12,147 bases of DNA from a bacterium (GCA_028685295.1 JAQUEL010000061.1:1-12147), one strand, 5' to 3'; counted from the stretch's first letter, positions 1 to 7,271 are shown. Made by a program: numbers and translations. The notes: generated from the letters alone by a model not told the origin.

Positions 1-2
1 CG

Positions 3-1625
3 GTCGGTCTTAAAGAGATGATTGATAAATACGGTCTCTTCGGCACCTGGCTGCCTCGGTACGATGTTCTGTACGATTCACGATATATCGATCTTTGTAC
101 CGGTCTGGATAAGCGGCATGAACTGGGACTGTGGCTGGAGATCACCTCATCTCACGCTGCCGCTGGCGATGTGCCTTACCGGATAGGTCCAGGAGAAGAG
201 TGGTTCTGGGCTAAACATGCGTTGACTATGGGATACAGCCAGGCAGAAAGGCGCCGTCTTATAGATGTGGCCATGGCACGCTTTTATGAGCTTTTTCACC
301 ATTATCCCAAAGTAGTCTCCATGTGGATGATCGATAGCTTCTCAGCAGAATATATGAGCGAAAGCTATGGTGTAAAGGCCATTGGCTTATGCCGCAATCA
401 GTACGGTATAGACGGCTATACTCTGTGGGGAGGCTGGCAGAATCTGCCATACTGGCCTTGCCGGGAGAATCTGTGGCAGCCGGCGCCGACGCGCCAGGTG
501 CGCGGAGATGCTCTGGTTTATCCTTTGAATACGGATGATCTGTTGCTGAGCTATGGTAATGAGAAGGGGATCTGGTCAACCGAAATTGCCATACTTCAGT
601 TGCAGGACTTGCCGGAGAGCATGGTGGACGAGCATATCAATAAACTGACAGAGCATGTCTTAGCTGCCGGATCACCTGTAAGCATGGTTTCCCTGATAGC
701 TGAGAATAGCTGGAATTGGGAACGCTTTGCCGGAGCCTACCATAAACAGGCCTTCCACATAGCCAATTTACAAAAAGAAAGCAGGGCACAGAATGTTACC
801 GTAAGTGAGTTTGCTGCCTGGTATGCCGGCAACTACCCTGAAGTTTCTCCGTCCCAAGTATGGTATCAGCCGGGAAGCTGGAAGGCCTCTTCTGTAGATG
901 ATACCGGTATATTAGCCTGTACTCGGCGTTATCGGGTGCGTTTGCGAGCTGAATGCGGCAGCGGGTTAAAATTGACCGATCTGAGAGCTTATATGAATAG
1001 CCGGCGCGATCCGTATTGGGAAGAGAGAAGCCGGGAGAGGTTTGCCCGCTGGATTACGCCGTTTTTGCTTGATGGCAGCCGCTACAGGCTTAACGGCAAT
1101 GGGGATGTGCCGTTGACGGATATAGATGATAACCGGCCTATGCACTTTAGGCCGGTGCTTTTATCTTCTGAAGAACGCTGTGTCCAAGGCAAGCTAAGTA
1201 GGATGGATGAAAGAAGCTTTGTATGGACGGAAAGGGAGCTGGTATCTGAATGGCGCTTCGAGGATGATTGTATCTTTGTCAGGATAAGGCCGTACGATAC
1301 TATCGGCCGGGCAGGATTGCAGTTGGTCTGTAATCCGCAAATACTGGATTTGGCGGTAACTTTCAACCGGGAAAGGATGCTTCTTTCTCATCTTTTGCCG
1401 GGCAATTACAGTGTTTCAACGTTGCTGCTTGTGAATCCTTCAATGGAAGGAGCAGGGATGGAATTGGCAGCACCCGACAGGGGAGAGAAGAAAGCTCTTG
1501 ATATCCGTTGGGAGACAGGGCAATCAGTTTGCTGGCTTACTGTCGGTAATAATTTCGGGCCTGAGCTATGTCTCAGGCTTAAGCTCGCAGCATGCAGGCC
1601 TAATGCCATGCTTGAAGTGGTATAG
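3..1625 (+). CDS. DUF3863/DUF3864-like carbohydrate-related protein, 5'-truncated
   Basis: The reading frame is open to the left edge: codons before the first visible ATG at 18 read V-G-L-K-E, so the true start lies outside the window. At least 541 residues remain. Numbering from the ATG at 18, residues about 102-158 hold a Trp/Asp/Cys-rich block (WMIDSFSAEYM, then CRNQYGIDGYTLWGG and a Y-W-P...N-W-P-A pattern) that I associate with the DUF3863 family. Those are large bacterial proteins, often with a second domain DUF3864, thought to be related to polysaccharide deacetylase or glycosidase barrels. The second half, about 270-535, is rich in beta-prone segments and may be an accessory sandwich domain. 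There is no catalytic proof: any N-terminal metal motif and signal peptide would be upstream. The family call is from memory of the motif, so moderate confidence; the gene itself is certain. It is followed by a 142-base gap, then a sugar isomerase-like gene on the same strand. Confidence 0.6.
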   Translation, partial: VGLKEMIDKYGLFGTWLPRYDVLYDSRYIDLCTGLDKRHELGLWLEITSSHAAAGDVPYRIGPGEEWFWAKHALTMGYSQAERRRLIDVAMARFYELFHHYPKVVSMWMIDSFSAEYMSESYGVKAIGLCRNQYGIDGYTLWGGWQNLPYWPCRENLWQPAPTRQVRGDALVYPLNTDDLLLSYGNEKGIWSTEIAILQLQDLPESMVDEHINKLTEHVLAAGSPVSMVSLIAENSWNWERFAGAYHKQAFHIANLQKESRAQNVTVSEFAAWYAGNYPEVSPSQVWYQPGSWKASSVDDTGILACTRRYRVRLRAECGSGLKLTDLRAYMNSRRDPYWEERSRERFARWITPFLLDGSRYRLNGNGDVPLTDIDDNRPMHFRPVLLSSEERCVQGKLSRMDERSFVWTERELVSEWRFEDDCIFVRIRPYDTIGRAGLQLVCNPQILDLAVTFNRERMLLSHLLPGNYSVSTLLLVNPSMEGAGMELAAPDRGEKKALDIRWETGQSVCWLTVGNNFGPELCLRLKLAACRPNAMLEVV

Positions 1626-1720
1626 CATCTGCAGAAAGATATTGCCACCCGATTGTCCGTCTACATTCAGCAAAGTGTTCAACCTGCTAGCTATCAATCT
1701 GCCGATTGACCAGCCTCCTC

Positions 1721-1726
1721 TATAAT
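1721..1726 (+). promoter_or_regulatory. possible -10 element upstream of the isomerase-like gene
   Basis: A perfect TATAAT lies 41 bases before the ATG at 1768, in the 142-base gap after the DUF3863-like gene. No good -35 is correctly spaced: the position 17 bases upstream reads TCTGCC. A TTGACC at 1706-1711 is only 9 bases away. This is either a weak or activator-dependent promoter or chance. No terminator precedes it, so read-through from the upstream gene is equally possible. Confidence 0.3.
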
Positions 1727-1767
1727 GGTAAGCTAGGCTTTAAGTTTTCTGATGAGGCGGGTGTAAA

Positions 1768-2577
1768 ATGGAAATAGGAGTAATCAACAGACTTTGCAAC
1801 GAGGGACGCTGTTTTGATCATGTCAGCCAATTCGGTCTGCATGTCTGCCAATTGGCAAGCTGGGATATGTCCCTGGCCCGGCCTGATATAGCCGATAACG
1901 CCAGGAAAGCCGCCGCTGAAGCCGGCGTGCGTATCTGTGCCATCTGGGGCGGCGTGCCGGGACCGGCAGCCTGGAACTTTACAGAAGGACCTGTAACGCT
2001 GGGCCTGGTGCCGGAGGAATACCGTCGGGAAAGAGTGGAGGCCCTCAAGAAATGGGCCGATTTCGCCGAGCGGGTGGGTGCCCCGGCCGTTATCACTCAT
2101 TGCGGTTTTATTCCGGAGAATATAACCGATGCCGCTTATTCTGGAGTGGTGGATGCCATCAAGGAAGTGGCCGAGTACTGCGGTGAGAAGGGCTTGGAGT
2201 TCTGGTTCGAGACCGGGCAGGAAACGCCGGTAGTATTGCTACGTACCATTGAGAGAGCCGGCACCGGTAATTTGGGCATCAACCTTGACCCTGCCAACTT
2301 ACTGATGTACGGCAAGGGCAACCCTATAGATGCTTTGTTCGTCTTCGGCCGGTATATCAGGAATATCCATGCCAAGGACGGTCTTTGCCCCACCGACGGC
2401 GAGAACCTGGGTAAAGAGGTGCCGGTAGGCGAGGGCATGGTGCGTTATCCCGAATTCATGGTCCGGCTTAAGGAAGTAGGCTTTGACGGAGAACTGATTA
2501 TCGAGCGTGAAATCAGTGGAGATGAACAGATCAGGGATATCCGCAAAACCGTTACCCTCCTCGAAAGTTGGATGTAA
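1768..2577 (+). CDS. sugar phosphate isomerase/epimerase-type TIM barrel protein
   Basis: A 269-residue protein of the xylose isomerase-like TIM barrel (AP endonuclease family 2) superfamily, which includes sugar epimerases, inosose dehydratases and hydroxypyruvate isomerases. The four expected divalent-metal ligands are at plausible spacing: E148 in FWFETGQE, D174 in INLDPANL, H201 in NIHAKDG and E246 in LIIEREIS. H111 (ITHCG) is another likely active-site residue. Length is normal for the family, with no signal peptide, so it is cytoplasmic. The ATG is preceded by a GAGGCGG ribosome binding site. The substrate cannot be read from sequence; an aldose/ketose interconversion or epimerisation is the likely reaction type. 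Only 28 bases separate its stop from the CoA-transferase ATG, so the two probably share a transcript. A true AP endonuclease is less likely because the conserved metal set matches the isomerase/epimerase branch. Confidence 0.8.
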   Translation: MEIGVINRLCNEGRCFDHVSQFGLHVCQLASWDMSLARPDIADNARKAAAEAGVRICAIWGGVPGPAAWNFTEGPVTLGLVPEEYRRERVEALKKWADFAERVGAPAVITHCGFIPENITDAAYSGVVDAIKEVAEYCGEKGLEFWFETGQETPVVLLRTIERAGTGNLGINLDPANLLMYGKGNPIDALFVFGRYIRNIHAKDGLCPTDGENLGKEVPVGEGMVRYPEFMVRLKEVGFDGELIIEREISGDEQIRDIRKTVTLLESWM

Positions 2578-2605
2578 GCAGTAAATAATAGGATCAGTGG
2601 GAGCT

Positions 2606-4189
2606 ATGACAAAAAAGGTTTTGCCGGCCGAAGAAGCGGTAAAGCTGGTTAAGAGCGGCGATACCGTAGCCGTCGGCGGCTTTGTCGGCAGCGGCCATCC
2701 TGAAGAGTTAACCCTGCATCTGGAAAAATATTTTCTGGAAATGGGGAATCCACAGGATCTGACGCTGGTATTCGGCGCTGGGCAGGGTGACTTTGCCGAT
2801 CGTGGTTTGAATCATCTAGGGTACGAAAGCCTGGTTAAGCGGGCCATCGGCGGGCACTGGGGGCTGGTGCCTACCCTGGGCGAGCTTTCCAATCAGAATA
2901 AGATAGAGGCCTATAACTTTCCCCAGGGCTGCATCAGCCAGCTTTACCGGGATATAGCCGCCGGCCGGCCGGGGACTATTACTCATGTGGGGCTGCATAC
3001 CTTTGTGGACCCTCGCGTATCCGGCGGCAAGCTCAATAGCAGCACCACCGAGGATCTGGTAGAGCTGGTATATCTTGATGGCCGTGAATGGCTCTTCTAT
3101 AAGGCTTTTCCCATAAACGTGGCTTTAATACGCGGTACTACCGCTGATAATCACGGCAATATCACCATGGAGAAGGAGATTGCCAGTCTTGAAACTTTGG
3201 CTATGGCACAGGCGGCCAAAAATTCCGGTGGTCTGGTGATAGCCCAGGTTGAGCGGCTGGTAGATGGATTCCATTCCGATCCATGGTTGGTCAGATTGCC
3301 GGGGATATTCGTAGATGCTGTGGTAGTAGCTGAGCCGGAGAACCATTGTCAGGTGTTTGGAACGGATTACAATCCTGCCTATTGCGGCGAAGGACATGCT
3401 GATGAGATAAGCTTGCTGACTCCCATGGAACTGGATGAGCGTAAAGTAGTCTGCCGCCGTGCAGCTATGGAGATAGGGCATCAGGCTTTGGTCAACCTGG
3501 GTATCGGTATGCCTGTAGGTATAGCTCAGGTGGCTCAGGAGGAAGGGATCCGTGACAGGATGATGCTGACCGTAGAATCTGGTGCCATCGGCGGGATACC
3601 CTCTTCCGGTCTCAGCTTTGGAGCGACGGTGAACCCTGAAGCAATGATCGATCAGCCCTATATGTTCGATTTTTATGACGGCGGTGGATTGGATATAGCT
3701 TTTCTGGGTCTGGCCGAGGCCGATTGTCACGGCAATATCAATGTCAGCAAATTCGCTTCTCGCATAACCGGCGCCGGTGGCTTTATAAATATATCCCAGA
3801 ACACTAAAAGGGTTGTTTTCTGCGGCTCTTTTACTACCGGAGGTCTAAAGATCGAAGTGGCCGATGGGTATATCCGTATTCTTAAAGAGGGTGTACATAG
3901 AAAATTTGTTCGGGAGGTTCAGCACCTTACCTTTAATGGATCCTTTGCCGGCAAGCAGGGCCATAAAGTGCTCCTCGTAACCGAGAGAGCTGTTTTTGAG
4001 ATGGGAACGGATGGTTTTTTACTGGTGGAGATAGCACCGGGAATGGACTTGCGGCATGATATACTTGATCAGATGGATTTTATCCCCCATATCAGTCCTG
4101 ATTTAAAGCTTATGGATGATCGTCTTTTTCGTAGGGAGGCTATGGGGCTCTCTCTGAAAATGCCCCAAGAAATCTGTTTGAAAGTTTGA
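2606..4189 (+). CDS. acyl-CoA:acetate/3-ketoacid CoA-transferase (fused alpha-beta, YdiF-like)
   Basis: About 527 residues containing both halves of a family I CoA-transferase in one chain. The N-terminal half opens with the typical [19 protein letters not shown], followed by a G-S-G-H-P-E-E-L stretch. The C-terminal half contains [13 protein letters not shown] and then [10 protein letters not shown], in which E324 is the expected catalytic glutamate that forms the glutamyl-CoA intermediate. The fused layout is that of YdiF/propionate CoA-transferase-type enzymes, which move CoA between short acyl-CoAs and acetate or related acids in the cytoplasm. I chose the ATG at 2606 because family members begin close to this point. 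A GTG at 2597 would add three residues, and neither start has an ideal ribosome binding site. It follows the isomerase-like gene at 28 bases. The acid substrate is unknown. No convincing terminator follows; only a 5-bp ATCCA/TGGAT hairpin lies just after the stop. Confidence 0.85.
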   Translation: MTKKVLPAEEAVKLVKSGDTVAVGGFVGSGHPEELTLHLEKYFLEMGNPQDLTLVFGAGQGDFADRGLNHLGYESLVKRAIGGHWGLVPTLGELSNQNKIEAYNFPQGCISQLYRDIAAGRPGTITHVGLHTFVDPRVSGGKLNSSTTEDLVELVYLDGREWLFYKAFPINVALIRGTTADNHGNITMEKEIASLETLAMAQAAKNSGGLVIAQVERLVDGFHSDPWLVRLPGIFVDAVVVAEPENHCQVFGTDYNPAYCGEGHADEISLLTPMELDERKVVCRRAAMEIGHQALVNLGIGMPVGIAQVAQEEGIRDRMMLTVESGAIGGIPSSGLSFGATVNPEAMIDQPYMFDFYDGGGLDIAFLGLAEADCHGNINVSKFASRITGAGGFINISQNTKRVVFCGSFTTGGLKIEVADGYIRILKEGVHRKFVREVQHLTFNGSFAGKQGHKVLLVTERAVFEMGTDGFLLVEIAPGMDLRHDILDQMDFIPHISPDLKLMDDRLFRREAMGLSLKMPQEICLKV

Positions 4190-4207
4190 TCCAAGCTGGA
4201 TTGCCTC

Positions 4208-4235
4208 TTTACAATCTCCGGCTACATGGTATAAT
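4208..4235 (+). promoter_or_regulatory. promoter of the initiator tRNA gene
   Basis: TTTACA (4208-4213), a 16-base spacer and TATAAT (4230-4235), with a TG at 4227-4228 giving an extended -10. The predicted transcript start, near 4242, is only a few bases before the tRNA 5' end. This fits a dedicated tRNA promoter with a very short leader. Confidence 0.75.
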
Positions 4236-4246
4236 AACTTTTGCAT

Positions 4247-4323
<77 letters not shown>

Positions 4324-4332
4324 AGTTTACAC

Positions 4333-4359
4333 GGCAGCGCTTTTAGTGCTGCCTTTTTT
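4333..4359 (+). terminator. intrinsic terminator of the tRNA-fMet unit
   Basis: An 8-bp stem GGCAGCGC/GTGCTGCC (one G:T pair) closes a TTTTA loop and is followed directly by six T. It starts 10 bases after the tRNA CCA end and separates the tRNA from the Fe-S scaffold gene. Confidence 0.9.
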
Positions 4360-4372
4360 AATGATTAATTTA

Positions 4373-4401
4373 ATGACATTTGGTCGGCATAGGAGTATAA
4401 T
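4373..4401 (+). promoter_or_regulatory. promoter of the IscU/NifU-type gene
   Basis: ATGACA (4373-4378; five of six bases match the -35 consensus), a 17-base spacer and TATAAT (4396-4401). The -10 ends 31 bases before the ATG at 4433. It also supports the downstream ATG, because in-frame starts further left would lie upstream of or inside this promoter. Confidence 0.75.
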
Positions 4402-4406
4402 CACTT

Positions 4407-4419
4407 TTGACAATGTCAA
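4407..4419 (+). promoter_or_regulatory. inverted repeat at the start of the IscU leader, possible operator
   Basis: TTGAC-AAT-GTCAA forms a perfect 5-bp hyphenated inverted repeat beginning five bases after the -10, over the expected transcription start. A repressor bound here would block initiation. It does not match the classical IscR type 1 consensus as I remember it, so the regulator is unknown. The last bases of the repeat run into the ribosome binding site AAGGAGG. Confidence 0.4.
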
Positions 4420-4432
4420 GGAGGGGCGGATC

Positions 4433-4819
4433 ATGGAGGGCGGTTATAGTACAAAGGTAATGGAACATTTCTCTAACCCTCATAATGTGGGTGAGATAGA
4501 GAACCCCAGCGGGATCGGCAGCGTCGGCAATCCTGTTTGCGGCGATATAATGAAGCTTTTTATCAAGGTAGAGAACGATGTTATCATTGATGCCAGGTTC
4601 AAGACTTTCGGCTGTGGAGCGGCCATAGCTACCAGCAGCATGATGACGGATATGGTCAAAGGTAAGACCATAGAGGAAGCTTTGAAAATCAGCAATGCCG
4701 CTGTGGCAGAGGCTCTGGGCGGATTGCCCAAAGTCAAGATGCACTGTTCAGTGCTGGCTGAGGAGGCCCTGAAGTCCGCTATAGAGGATTATATCTCTAA
4801 AAAAGATAAAATCGAATAA
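4433..4819 (+). CDS. iscU: Fe-S cluster assembly scaffold IscU/NifU N-terminal domain protein
   Basis: 128 residues, the normal length of a stand-alone scaffold. All three cluster-binding cysteines are present: C36 in GNPVCGD (with the conserved D38), C61 in FGCGAAIATSS and C105 in MHCSVLAEEAL, next to H104. The GNPVCGDIMKL and PKVKMHCSVLAEEAL blocks are diagnostic. The protein accepts sulfur from a cysteine desulfurase and iron to build [2Fe-2S]/[4Fe-4S] clusters in the cytoplasm, then passes them to apo-proteins. I chose the ATG at 4433 because AAGGAGG sits 8 bases upstream and MEGGYSTKVMEHFSNP is the expected N-terminus. An earlier in-frame ATG at 4346 lies inside the tRNA terminator. No nifS/iscS desulfurase or mnmA is adjacent, although these usually flank it in clostridia. 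The gene is preceded by its own promoter and followed by a strong hairpin. Confidence 0.93.
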   Translation: MEGGYSTKVMEHFSNPHNVGEIENPSGIGSVGNPVCGDIMKLFIKVENDVIIDARFKTFGCGAAIATSSMMTDMVKGKTIEEALKISNAAVAEALGGLPKVKMHCSVLAEEALKSAIEDYISKKDKIE

Positions 4820-4854
4820 GTATCTTAACAAGTAAGCATCCTAGCACTTTATAC

Positions 4855-4881
4855 AGCGGCAGGTCTTTTGGGCCTGCCGCT
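4855..4881 (+). terminator. strong hairpin after iscU, possible terminator without U-tract
   Basis: AGCGGCAGGTC pairs with GGCCTGCCGCT to give 11 bp including one T:G pair, around a TTTTG loop. The 3' flank is TTGTCGT rather than a T-run, so termination efficiency is doubtful; it may instead protect the mRNA 3' end. It begins 36 bases after the iscU stop. The reverse strand also lacks a T-tract. Confidence 0.5.
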
Positions 4882-5112
4882 TGTCGTGAGGTCATCGCAG
4901 GAGATAATCCGGCAGGTGGCAGCAGCCATATATCTATCTCACCGTTATAGCGGCAGAGGATTACGGGGGATAGGAACCATATTCGGATTGAATGGGCCGT
5001 GTTTCACAGGCAAGCCTTGCCAGAGGGGGGGCTCCGGGGATGCACGCCGCTTCCTGCTGCGCAAGCAAAGCTGTCTATATACATTTGCAAGCAGCCTGAG
5101 TGCTTTGAAAGT
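4882..5112. other. non-coding spacer between iscU and the UroD-family gene
   Basis: This stretch lies between the iscU hairpin and the 3' end of the minus-strand UroD-family gene. I see no convincing gene. An 82-codon frame from 4868 begins inside the hairpin, has no ribosome binding site and no recognisable features. Small palindromes are present (GGCAAG-C-CTTGCC at 5009-5021) along with a G7 run at 5025-5031, but I recognise no riboswitch core. No terminator with a T-tract is visible for the minus-strand gene. Confidence 0.5.
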
Positions 5113-6141
5113 TTAATAAACCCCGGCTTTCCAGCCTTCGTCAAGCATGGCCAGATAGTTCTCTACCGGAACATAATCGGCTACGCTGTTGCCGGTTCCC
5201 AGGGCATAGCCGCCGCCCGGCATACAGATTTCCAGTATCTCCCTGGTCCTGGCCCTAATCTCGTCGGGAGTGCGGCGGCAGAGAAAGTCCATATCCATGC
5301 CGCCGAGCACGGCTATACGATCGCCGTAGCGCTGCTTCATTTCGGTAACGGGCATGATCTGATCCTCGTAGGAGTGCTTGGCGTCTATGCCGATGCCGAT
5401 AATATCCTCCATCACTGCATCCAGCTTGCCGCAGGAATGGAGAATGACCGGTATATTATGGGAGTGGCACACATCCGTGAAGCGCTTATACCATGGAAAG
5501 ACATAGTTGCGTAGGTTATCCGGCGATATCAGCGTGCCGTTCTTGAAGCCCAGATCGTCGCTGATAAGCATGGCTCCTACCGCCTCGGATTCCACGCAAT
5601 TCTTATAGCAGTAAAGCTCCATCGCTCCTATCTTATTGAAGACGGCTTCGACAAGGTCGGGATCATCGGCCAGGGCATAGGCGAGCCCTTCGTAGCCCAT
5701 AATTTTCATAGGGCTCTCCAACTGGTGGCCGATAAGGACTATGCCCTTCATGCCCTCCGGCATATAAGCGGCAGCCTTATCCAGAGCCGAAAAGTCAATG
5801 CCCTCAAGACGAGGCCAGGGGTAGTTCTCGAAATCCTTCCAGGAACGAATAGTGCTCTGCCCGGCTATATTGAAGGTCCTGTGCCCATCAGAGCGCCTGC
5901 CTTCAATTTTGAGTTCATTACCGCTAATCCACAAGGTGGCATAATCGTAGCCCAGGCGATACTGAAAATCTATTCGGTCCTTGATAATATCACCGCCGGC
6001 AGGTCTGTCCAGAACACGGTAAACGGTCGCAGCATCGGCAAACAGCTCAAAGAACGGAACTCTATCCGGAGTTCCCTGCCGCAGAAGCACCGGCTTCAAT
6101 CGGTTGTCAAAGTCAGGATTGGGCTTGATATTCAGTTTCAT
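5113..6141 (-). CDS. uroporphyrinogen decarboxylase (URO-D) superfamily protein, methyltransferase-like
   Basis: 342 residues, the usual size of the URO-D superfamily, which covers HemE and the corrinoid methyltransferases MtaA/MtbA/CmuA. The zinc-type motif of the methyltransferase branch is partly present as HSCG with H235 and C237. The usual third ligand is a cysteine in a P/T-G-C motif near the C-terminus. That place appears to be occupied by Asn318 in GTGNSVADY. SDDLG (194-198) is another conserved-looking block. HemE-type heme synthesis is unlikely: the characteristic HemE N-terminus is absent and no hem genes are nearby. Methyl transfer or demethylation of a small substrate is more plausible, but no corrinoid protein is adjacent. 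I chose the ATG at 6141, with AAGGAG 11 bases upstream and GAGGAG almost touching it; a TTG at 6150 would add three residues. It is transcribed divergently from the AraC-type gene, which is its likely regulator. Confidence 0.78.
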   Translation of the reverse strand: MKLNIKPNPDFDNRLKPVLLRQGTPDRVPFFELFADAATVYRVLDRPAGGDIIKDRIDFQYRLGYDYATLWISGNELKIEGRRSDGHRTFNIAGQSTIRSWKDFENYPWPRLEGIDFSALDKAAAYMPEGMKGIVLIGHQLESPMKIMGYEGLAYALADDPDLVEAVFNKIGAMELYCYKNCVESEAVGAMLISDDLGFKNGTLISPDNLRNYVFPWYKRFTDVCHSHNIPVILHSCGKLDAVMEDIIGIGIDAKHSYEDQIMPVTEMKQRYGDRIAVLGGMDMDFLCRRTPDEIRARTREILEICMPGGGYALGTGNSVADYVPVENYLAMLDEGWKAGVY

Positions 6142-6163
6142 TCTCCTCAATTCTCCTTATCTT

Positions 6164-6240
6164 AATGCTTTAAATATAGCATTCGCCGGCTGCAACAGGG
6201 AAGCATTATTTTATGTTGTTTTGGCACTATTTTAAGCATT
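6164..6240. repeat. cluster of AGCATT motifs in the UroD/AraC intergenic region, candidate operators
   Basis: AAGCATT occurs at 6201-6207 and 6234-6240 on the + strand, inverted (AATGCTT) at 6164-6170, and as TAGCATT at 6177-6183. The two + copies are 33 bases apart, about three helical turns, a spacing usable by a dimeric AraC-family activator. They lie upstream of the UroD-family gene and partly upstream of the araC-type gene. A related TTTAAGCATTTTGG occurs at 7339-7352, after the regulator gene. The motif is short, so chance is possible. Confidence 0.35.
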
Positions 6241-6243
6241 TGG

Positions 6244-6301
6244 TCCGATTGTCGGAGGATAGTTTTTACAATCTTGAAAATCGGATCACGAAGGCTATAA
6301 T
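6244..6301 (+). promoter_or_regulatory. promoter of the AraC-type gene with overlapping TCGGA inverted repeats
   Basis: TTGAAA (6274-6279), a 16-base spacer and TATAAT (6296-6301) form a reasonable sigma-A promoter. The expected start, near 6308, falls on the ribosome binding site AAGGAG (6308-6313), so the leader would be extremely short. Upstream, TCCGA-TTG-TCGGA (6244-6256) is a perfect inverted repeat. TCCGATT (6244-6250) is also repeated inverted as AATCGGA (6279-6285), overlapping the -35. This layout fits autoregulation. Confidence 0.55.
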
Positions 6302-6321
6302 AGCTATAAGGAGATAGCGCC

Positions 6322-7212
6322 GTGGAAGATCAATGGAACGATTATTATGAAACCGGTGAGCCGCGCTATGAGAAGATATCGCTGCTCAAGGATATTCCCT
6401 ATCGTATATTACATAACCGCTTTGCCGGCAGCCCGCGGGTTACTCCTCACTGGCATGAAGAGATAGAGCTGCTCTATGTCGTCAAGGGCAGGGCCAGCCA
6501 AATGATAAACGGCTACATGTTCGATATCGGGCCGGGAGATGTCGTAGTCATAGGTTCCCTGGATGTTCACGCTACCACCACGGCGAGTCTGCCGGTCAGC
6601 ATCATGGTCCTGCAATTCGATCTCACAGCCTGGGGAAGCATCTCTTCGGGGGAGCCTTCCATTCCCGATATATCGGGCGATACTTTAAGCAACCCGGTAA
6701 CCGGCCCTTCCGGGCAAAAGATCGGCGAATATATGAAAGCCGTCATGAGGGAGCACGCTTCTCCGAAATCCGCCAGGTTTGCTCTCAAAGGCTATATCTA
6801 TCTTATTTTGCATGAGATGTCGCAACTTTACGGAACGGTAAGCAGAGGGGCCCGTTACAAAAATCTGCACCAAAGGTTGTTCGGCTTGAACCGTGTGCTG
6901 GCCAATATCAATTCCGATCCCTGCTCGGCGCCCTCCCTGCCGGAGGCAGCGGCCATGACCGGCATGTCCGCTTCGTATTTCTCGATCTTCTTTAAGAACA
7001 AGCTGGGCAAGAACTATGTTGAATACATACATGATCTGCGCCTGCGCCGGGTAACCCGGCTTCTGATGGAGACAGATCTGGCGATAGGTGATATTGCGAT
7101 ACAGGCAGGTTTTAGCAGTCTTAACTTCTTTAACAAGGTCTTCCGCCGTCATTACGGCATAACGCCGCTTCAGTATAGAAAAAATTGCAGGCAAAGCAGC
7201 CATCGGTTATAG
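6322..7212 (+). CDS. AraC-family transcriptional regulator with N-terminal cupin domain
   Basis: 296 residues with the standard two-domain layout. Residues about 25-100 form a cupin-like effector domain (PHWHEEIELLYVVKGRA, then GPGDVVVIGSLDVHA, with H43, H45 and H83 in typical places). Residues about 185-290 hold the two helix-turn-helix motifs of the AraC DNA-binding domain: SLPEAAAMTGMSASYFSIFF (first) and IGDIAIQAGFSSLNFFNKVF followed by R-R-H-Y-G-I-T-P-L-Q-Y-R (second). Proteins of this type usually sense a sugar or related small molecule and activate a neighbouring catabolic gene. The GTG start is supported by AAGGAG 8 bases upstream. The divergent UroD-family gene, sharing the 180-base intergenic region, is the obvious target. 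A possible terminator follows directly. Confidence 0.93.
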   Translation: MEDQWNDYYETGEPRYEKISLLKDIPYRILHNRFAGSPRVTPHWHEEIELLYVVKGRASQMINGYMFDIGPGDVVVIGSLDVHATTTASLPVSIMVLQFDLTAWGSISSGEPSIPDISGDTLSNPVTGPSGQKIGEYMKAVMREHASPKSARFALKGYIYLILHEMSQLYGTVSRGARYKNLHQRLFGLNRVLANINSDPCSAPSLPEAAAMTGMSASYFSIFFKNKLGKNYVEYIHDLRLRRVTRLLMETDLAIGDIAIQAGFSSLNFFNKVFRRHYGITPLQYRKNCRQSSHRL

Positions 7213-7226
7213 CGTCCTGGGCTACC

Positions 7227-7261
7227 GGGTGTAATAGCCGATAGGATCATCGCCCTTTTTT
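7227..7261 (+). terminator. possible terminator after the AraC-type gene
   Basis: CGAT (7239-7242) pairs with ATCG (7249-7252) and GGG (7227-7229) with CCC (7253-7255), leaving a 9-base bulge. Six T follow (7256-7261). The T-tract and position are right, but the stem is weak and interrupted. Confidence 0.4.
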
Positions 7262-7271
7262 GCAGTTCATC

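Noticed and set aside
3125-3730. 201-residue open frame on the minus strand inside the CoA-transferase gene
   Set aside because: It is antisense to a clearly coding gene with family motifs, has no family resemblance, and its composition is that of an antisense shadow.
4189-4202. Small hairpin ATCCA-AGC-TGGAT after the CoA-transferase stop
   Set aside because: Five base pairs with no following T-tract is too weak to call a terminator.
4346-4432. N-terminal extension of the IscU frame to an upstream ATG
   Set aside because: The extension begins in the tRNA terminator and runs through the promoter; the ATG at 4433 has the ribosome binding site and the expected N-terminus.
5000-5060. G/C-rich stretch with fragments resembling riboswitch pieces (GGGGATGC, GGCAAGCC)
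   Set aside because: No complete TPP, cobalamin or cyclic-di-GMP core could be assembled on either strand.
4868-5116. 82-residue open frame downstream of iscU
   Set aside because: It starts inside the post-iscU hairpin, has no ribosome binding site, an unremarkable sequence, and overlaps the end of the minus-strand UroD-family gene.
6685-7203. 172-residue open frame antisense to the AraC-type gene
   Set aside because: It lies entirely opposite the regulator's well-conserved DNA-binding domain, and nothing in it is recognisable.
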